The notes beneath the pieces were generated by a model, which saw only the letters and a list, made by a program, of their open reading frames with translations, did not search any database and was not told the DNA's origin. Shown here piece by piece: positions 18,311-21,608 of a stretch of 21,608 nt of DNA; position 1 is the first letter of the stretch, and each line of letters starts with the position of its first letter. The translations under genes and the position numbers were made by a program. The stretch comes from a virus. The stretch lies in IMG/VR virus record IMGVR_UViG_3300046810_000241, positions 1-21,608 of that record. One strand, written 5' to 3'.

Positions 18311-19468
18311 ATGTCCGCGAAACAGCAAGTAATCACCATCGACGACATCAGCGCCGACAACGCGCCGGCTATCTACGTAGCTGGCGGCCTTGGCCAGTTC
18401 TTCGACGCGGTGAAGGCCGAAGTAACAGCCGAGGTGCCCGACCTGACCACCCGCAAGGGGCGCGAGCGCATTGCTTCTCTGGCCGCAACGGTGAGTAAGT
18501 CCAAAAAGGCAGTCGAGACACCCGGCCGTGATTACCTGAAACGCCTTAAGGAAATGCCCAAGGTGGTCGAGGCTGAGCTACGCGAGTTCGTGACCAAGAT
18601 GGATGCGCTGCGCGATGCCACCCGGCAGCCGCTGACGGATTGGGAAGATGCCGATCAGGCCCGCAAAGACAAGCACGTCGATGGCATCCAGGCTATGAAG
18701 GACTTTTTGATTTTTGAAGGTGCGCCGAGTGCCGACCAGGTCGGCCACATCATCGCCATCCTTGAATTGGTTGCGATCAACGACAGTTGGGAAGAGTTTC
18801 TGCCCGAGGCTGCGCAGGCGAAGGACGAAACGCTGGTGAAGCTGCGCACCCTGCACACTGACCGCGTTCAGTACGAAGCCGAACAGGCTGAATTGGTGCG
18901 CCTGCGCGCCGAGGCAGAAGCACAGGCCCAGCGCGATCGTGACGCCGCTATCGCCCAGGCCGCCGCTGATCAGGCCCGCCGTGAAGCAGCAGAGCGTGCC
19001 GAGGCCGAACGCTTGGCCGCCGCCCGCCGCGAACAGGATCTGCTTGATCAGGCCGCCGCCGCCCAGCGCGCTGCCGCACAAGCAGCGCTGGACGCCGAGG
19101 CAGCCGCCGAACGCCAACGCCTGCAACTGGAACTGCAAGCCGAACAGTCCCGAGCAGCAGCGGCACAGGCCGAGACGAACCGAATCGCCGCCGAGCAGCG
19201 CGCCGAGCAAGACCGGCTTGCGGCCATCCGTCGTCAGGAAGAGGCAGTCGAGCGGGCGCGTCTGGACGAGAAAGCCCGTGCCGATGCCGCAGCAGACGAA
19301 ATTCTGCGCCAGGCGGAAGCCCGCGAAGCTGACAAGGCCCACCAGGCAAAGGTCAATCGCGCCGCCCTGGAAGCATTCATTGCCGGCGGCATGCCAGAGG
19401 CTTGTGCCAAGCAGGCGGTCACCCTGATCGCCCAGCGCAAGATTCCAGCCGTTTCCATTTATTACTGA
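18311..19468 (+). CDS. Coiled-coil phage protein upstream of ERF
   Basis: The 385-residue product has an N-terminal domain (about residues 1-180) that includes TPGRDYLKRLKEMPKVVEAE. It is followed by a very long Ala/Glu/Arg coiled coil (about 185-350) and a small C-terminal domain (about 350-385: ALEAFIAGGMPEACAKQAVT, ending KIPAVSIYY). Similar proteins lie next to annealing-protein genes in other phages and prophages and may organise or regulate recombination. This is positional evidence. GGAG precedes the ATG by 8 bases. The coiled coil makes TolA-like matches in searches unreliable. The long antisense frame across this gene is a compositional artefact. Confidence 0.82.
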   Translation: MSAKQQVITIDDISADNAPAIYVAGGLGQFFDAVKAEVTAEVPDLTTRKGRERIASLAATVSKSKKAVETPGRDYLKRLKEMPKVVEAELREFVTKMDALRDATRQPLTDWEDADQARKDKHVDGIQAMKDFLIFEGAPSADQVGHIIAILELVAINDSWEEFLPEAAQAKDETLVKLRTLHTDRVQYEAEQAELVRLRAEAEAQAQRDRDAAIAQAAADQARREAAERAEAERLAAARREQDLLDQAAAAQRAAAQAALDAEAAAERQRLQLELQAEQSRAAAAQAETNRIAAEQRAEQDRLAAIRRQEEAVERARLDEKARADAAADEILRQAEAREADKAHQAKVNRAALEAFIAGGMPEACAKQAVTLIAQRKIPAVSIYY

Positions 19469-19475
19469 GGTCGCC

Positions 19476-20237
19476 ATGAACACAGACATCATCATGCCGG
19501 AAGAGCGCCATCAGGCCGTCGCGATCCATCAGCAGGGGCAAGAGATCAGCATGTTATCGACGATCAGTCGACTTGCCCTAGACCCTCGCTGCGACATGGA
19601 CAAGCTGGAGCGCCTGATCAGTCTTCAGGATCGCATGGAAGCCAAAACCGCTCTCGAGGCCTTCAACGCTGCCTTCGCTGAAATGCAGTGCGAAATGCCC
19701 TCTGTTGAGAAGCGCACCGAGAACACGCACACGAAGAAGATGTACGCCGATCTGGACGACATCAACTACGCAGTCCGCCCGATCATGGCCAAGTTCGGAT
19801 TTGGCGTGTCGTTCAAGATCGTCAACCAGGCCGCCGGCGTCAGCATTACCGGAATCCTGATGCACAAGGGCGGGCACCGAGAAGAAACGACCATGATCCT
19901 GCCGCTTGATACCGGTGCAGGACGCAGCGCTGTGCAGTCGGTTGGCTCGACCACCACCTACGGCAAGCGCTATGTCATGTGCGCCCTACTCAACATCACC
20001 AGCGGCGATGACAACGACAATGACGGCTACGTCGAACCATCCGATCAACTGGTCACGCCCGCCCAAGCAAGGCAGGTTCAAGCGCTGCTGGATAAGTGCA
20101 GCGAGGCTGTTCACGCCAACTTCGAAAAGATGTACGGCGACCCCGGGCAGATCGCGAAGTCAGCGTTTGACGGCGTGGTTGCGGGGCTGAACAACTCAAT
20201 CTCGAAAGCGGCCAAGGCCGCGCAGCAAGCGGGGTAA
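19476..20237 (+). CDS. erf: ERF-family single-strand annealing protein
   Basis: The 253-residue product matches the ERF superfamily of phage annealing proteins, which pair single strands during phage recombination and circularisation. Signatures are TKKMYADLDDINYAVRPIMA at about residues 86-105, then FGVSFKIV, MILPLDTGAGRSAVQSVGST and TTYGKRYVMCALLNI at about 160-175. The C-terminal part (residues 195-253) is variable. It follows the coiled-coil gene by 7 bases and precedes the exonuclease by 6, forming an annealase-exonuclease pair. GAGG precedes the ATG. Confidence 0.93.
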   Translation: MNTDIIMPEERHQAVAIHQQGQEISMLSTISRLALDPRCDMDKLERLISLQDRMEAKTALEAFNAAFAEMQCEMPSVEKRTENTHTKKMYADLDDINYAVRPIMAKFGFGVSFKIVNQAAGVSITGILMHKGGHREETTMILPLDTGAGRSAVQSVGSTTTYGKRYVMCALLNITSGDDNDNDGYVEPSDQLVTPAQARQVQALLDKCSEAVHANFEKMYGDPGQIAKSAFDGVVAGLNNSISKAAKAAQQAG

Positions 20238-20243
20238 ACGGAC

Positions 20244-20861
20244 ATGCAGATCATCACTGAGGTAGAACAGGGTTCACCGGAATGGTTGGCCCTGCGCCTG
20301 GGTATAGTCACCTGCTCCGAGCTGGAATGCCTGCTCACCAACGGTAAGGGCGAAGCCGGGTTCGGCGTTGGCGCTTTCACCTACATGAACACGCTGATCG
20401 GTGAGCGCATCACTGGCGAGGCTGCTGACCCGTTCACGGGCAACCGGCACACTGAGCGCGGTCACGAGCTGGAAGGCATCGCCCGCAAGCTATACGAGCA
20501 GCGCGAGGAAGTCGAAACCAACCAGGTGGCGATCATCCTGAACCACGGCGCTGGCTATTCGCCTGACTCCCTGGTGGGCAAGCACGGCTTGACGGAAATC
20601 AAAACCAAACTGCCGAAATTCCAGGTCGAGGTAATCCTGTCCGGCGAGATTCCAAAAGAACACGTCGCCCAGTGCCAGGGCGGCCTGTGGATTTCTGAGC
20701 GTGAGTGGATCGACTTTGTTTGCTACTGGCCAGGTATGCCTCTGTTCATCAAGCGCGCATACCGCGACGAAGCGATGATCCGCAAGCTGTCGGAGCGGGT
20801 GCGCACCTTCTACGAAATCTTAGATGACCGCATGAATCGGGTCTTGGGGATCGCAGCATGA
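20244..20861 (+). CDS. YqaJ/lambda-type exonuclease
   Basis: The 205-residue product is a PD-(D/E)xK exonuclease of the YqaJ/lambda Exo family, which resects double-stranded ends to supply single strands for the ERF protein. The motifs are QGSPEWLALRLG near residues 9-20, RGHELEGIAR at about 72-81 with E75, SPDSLVG with D108, and the catalytic EIK (E118, K120) in GLTEIKTK. A conserved QCQGGLWIS follows at about 163-171. All catalytic residues appear intact. It overlaps the next gene by 4 bases. Confidence 0.92.
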   Translation: MQIITEVEQGSPEWLALRLGIVTCSELECLLTNGKGEAGFGVGAFTYMNTLIGERITGEAADPFTGNRHTERGHELEGIARKLYEQREEVETNQVAIILNHGAGYSPDSLVGKHGLTEIKTKLPKFQVEVILSGEIPKEHVAQCQGGLWISEREWIDFVCYWPGMPLFIKRAYRDEAMIRKLSERVRTFYEILDDRMNRVLGIAA

Positions 20862-21454
20862 TCAGCATCCTACAGGACGAAGTAGAGCGCCTTCGGCCGG
20901 CATCGAATGAACTAGCCGCCGCGGTCGAGCAGTTCATTGCTGTCGGTGGGCGGATCGAAGAAGGCCCGGCCAGCGGCTACATCCCCAAGCCCATCACCTA
21001 CAGCAACCAGATGCCGCCAGCGCCGAAGCCGTTTGTTCGGCGCCGAATAGAGCCAGTCGAACCGCCGCCACCCACTCCACTTGAGCGCCAGGAAGAACAG
21101 CGGCGGCAGCGCGTGGCAAAGGTCATGGAGCTGGCTCCGACTCACACGCAGAAGGAAGTCGGCCTGGCTACGGGGATCGGCCGTCGAACCCTGCTGAGCA
21201 TGTCCAAGGAATTCGGGTTCAGCTTCAAGCGTGTGCATCACTCACGCAACCCCAGCCCCGAACAGCAGGCGGCAATCGCCAAGCATGAACTGATTCTGGC
21301 AGAGCGCATCAAGGCTTACAGGGACCTTGGAATCAGCCGTCACCAGGTCTGCGAGAAGCTCCACATCACCAACACCACGCTGAAGCGCTTGCTTGAAGAT
21401 CATTCGATTGACTATCCGAAGTCCAGTGCAGGCGGTAATCGATGCGCCGCATAG
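20858..21454 (+). CDS. Putative double-HTH DNA-binding protein
   Basis: The 198-residue product has a helical N-terminus and a proline-rich linker (about residues 43-75). Two helix-turn-helix-like segments follow, about 96-121 (HTQKEVGLATGIGRRTLLSM) and 155-182 (RDLGISRHQVCEKLHITNTT). It is probably a DNA-binding regulator or replication/recombination accessory. It overlaps the exonuclease by 4 bases and is the last complete gene of the operon in this window. I do not recognise the family; the HTH assignments are by pattern. Confidence 0.75.
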   Translation: MISILQDEVERLRPASNELAAAVEQFIAVGGRIEEGPASGYIPKPITYSNQMPPAPKPFVRRRIEPVEPPPPTPLERQEEQRRQRVAKVMELAPTHTQKEVGLATGIGRRTLLSMSKEFGFSFKRVHHSRNPSPEQQAAIAKHELILAERIKAYRDLGISRHQVCEKLHITNTTLKRLLEDHSIDYPKSSAGGNRCAA

Positions 21455-21523
21455 CCCGCATCCAGCAACGCAAACGACAAGCCTGGCTCGCACTGCCGGC
21501 CAGCGGAATAGAAGAGGTAGGCC

Positions 21524-21608
21524 ATGGCTGCCGAACAGAAGGAACGCACGGCCAAGCTTGCCGAGAAACGGCAGGGGTTGGGCGAGCAGGAGTTGCGGCA
21601 CACGGTAC
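21524..21608 (+). CDS. Small phage protein, start only (cut by window end)
   Basis: An ATG at 21524 with GAGG upstream (spacing about 6) opens a frame reading MAAEQKERTAKLAEKRQGLG that is still open at the last base; 28 codons are visible. The charged, helical beginning resembles small proteins found in the early regions of Pseudomonas phages, but too little is present to name it. An overlapping frame from 21442 is also open to the edge and is considered less likely. Confidence 0.5.
   Translation, partial: MAAEQKERTAKLAEKRQGLGEQELRHTV

Noticed and set aside
18578-19495. A 305-codon open frame on the minus strand across the coiled-coil gene
   Set aside because: It is the antisense of a repetitive, GC-rich Ala/Glu/Arg coiled coil, which removes stops on the opposite strand. 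The plus-strand protein has sensible domains and a ribosome site.
21442-21608. A frame from ATG 21442 that is open to the window edge
   Set aside because: It overlaps the end of the previous gene and the better-supported start at 21524; after about 27 residues its composition looks non-coding. It cannot be settled from this window.
1-21608. Both ends of the window read GTAC (GTACCGG at the left, ACGGTAC at the right)
   Set aside because: The shared stretch is only a few bases and falls inside coding sequence at both ends; it is not evidence of a terminal repeat or att site.
1-21608. Search for tRNA genes, CRISPR arrays and insertion sequences
   Set aside because: No cloverleaf with a CCA-adjacent acceptor, no regularly spaced repeat array and no transposase gene or terminal inverted repeats were seen by eye.

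Overview
This window is about 21.6 kb of a lambda-type temperate phage genome, most likely a prophage or phage of Pseudomonas. The host call rests on the GC-rich coding sequence, a DUF1654 protein (a family known essentially from Pseudomonas) and phage proteins of a type recurrent in Pseudomonas prophages. No bacterial chromosomal gene, integrase or att site is visible, so both window ends appear to lie inside the phage. Functional names come from reading the translations; no database search was run.

The layout is that of lambda, mirrored. The immunity region (about 12.6-15.65 kb) holds cro (minus) and cI (plus) around a three-operator region (12881-12940). A three-gene accessory operon (RelE/HigB-like toxin, Xre antitoxin, DUF6941 protein) follows in the position lambda uses for rex. 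Then come a LexA-boxed DUF1654 gene on the opposite strand and a second operator region with the pL-like promoter (15602-15643).

The pR operon runs leftward on the minus strand. It carries cro, a CII-family regulator, a terminator, a BRO-N antirepressor, O-like and P-like replication genes (with a probable iteron origin inside the O-like gene), a run of small genes, ninB, a small gene, ninG and a Q-position gene. A pR'-like promoter and two hairpin terminators follow (about 5.53-5.94 kb). Beyond them are the late genes: holin, a small membrane protein, two small genes, a metallopeptidase, terS, terL and a portal gene cut by the window edge. Most genes here overlap by 1-8 bases, indicating translational coupling. 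Two plus-strand genes (3877-4236 and 5609-5836) run against this operon and look like lysogen-expressed morons.

The pL operon runs rightward on the plus strand. It starts with a leader containing a boxA antitermination element, then very small cysteine-rich or basic proteins, an internal terminator (16737-16764), more small genes, a coiled-coil protein, an ERF single-strand annealing protein, a YqaJ/lambda-type exonuclease and a putative HTH protein, and leaves the window in another small gene.

The strongest unexplained signals are: the two iteron clusters of identical 11/12/11-bp geometry exactly 300 bp apart inside the O-like gene; the paired CI/Cro operators; the boxA/terminator pair; the toxin-antitoxin-DUF6941 operon in the rex position; and the SOS-boxed DUF1654 gene inside the immunity region.
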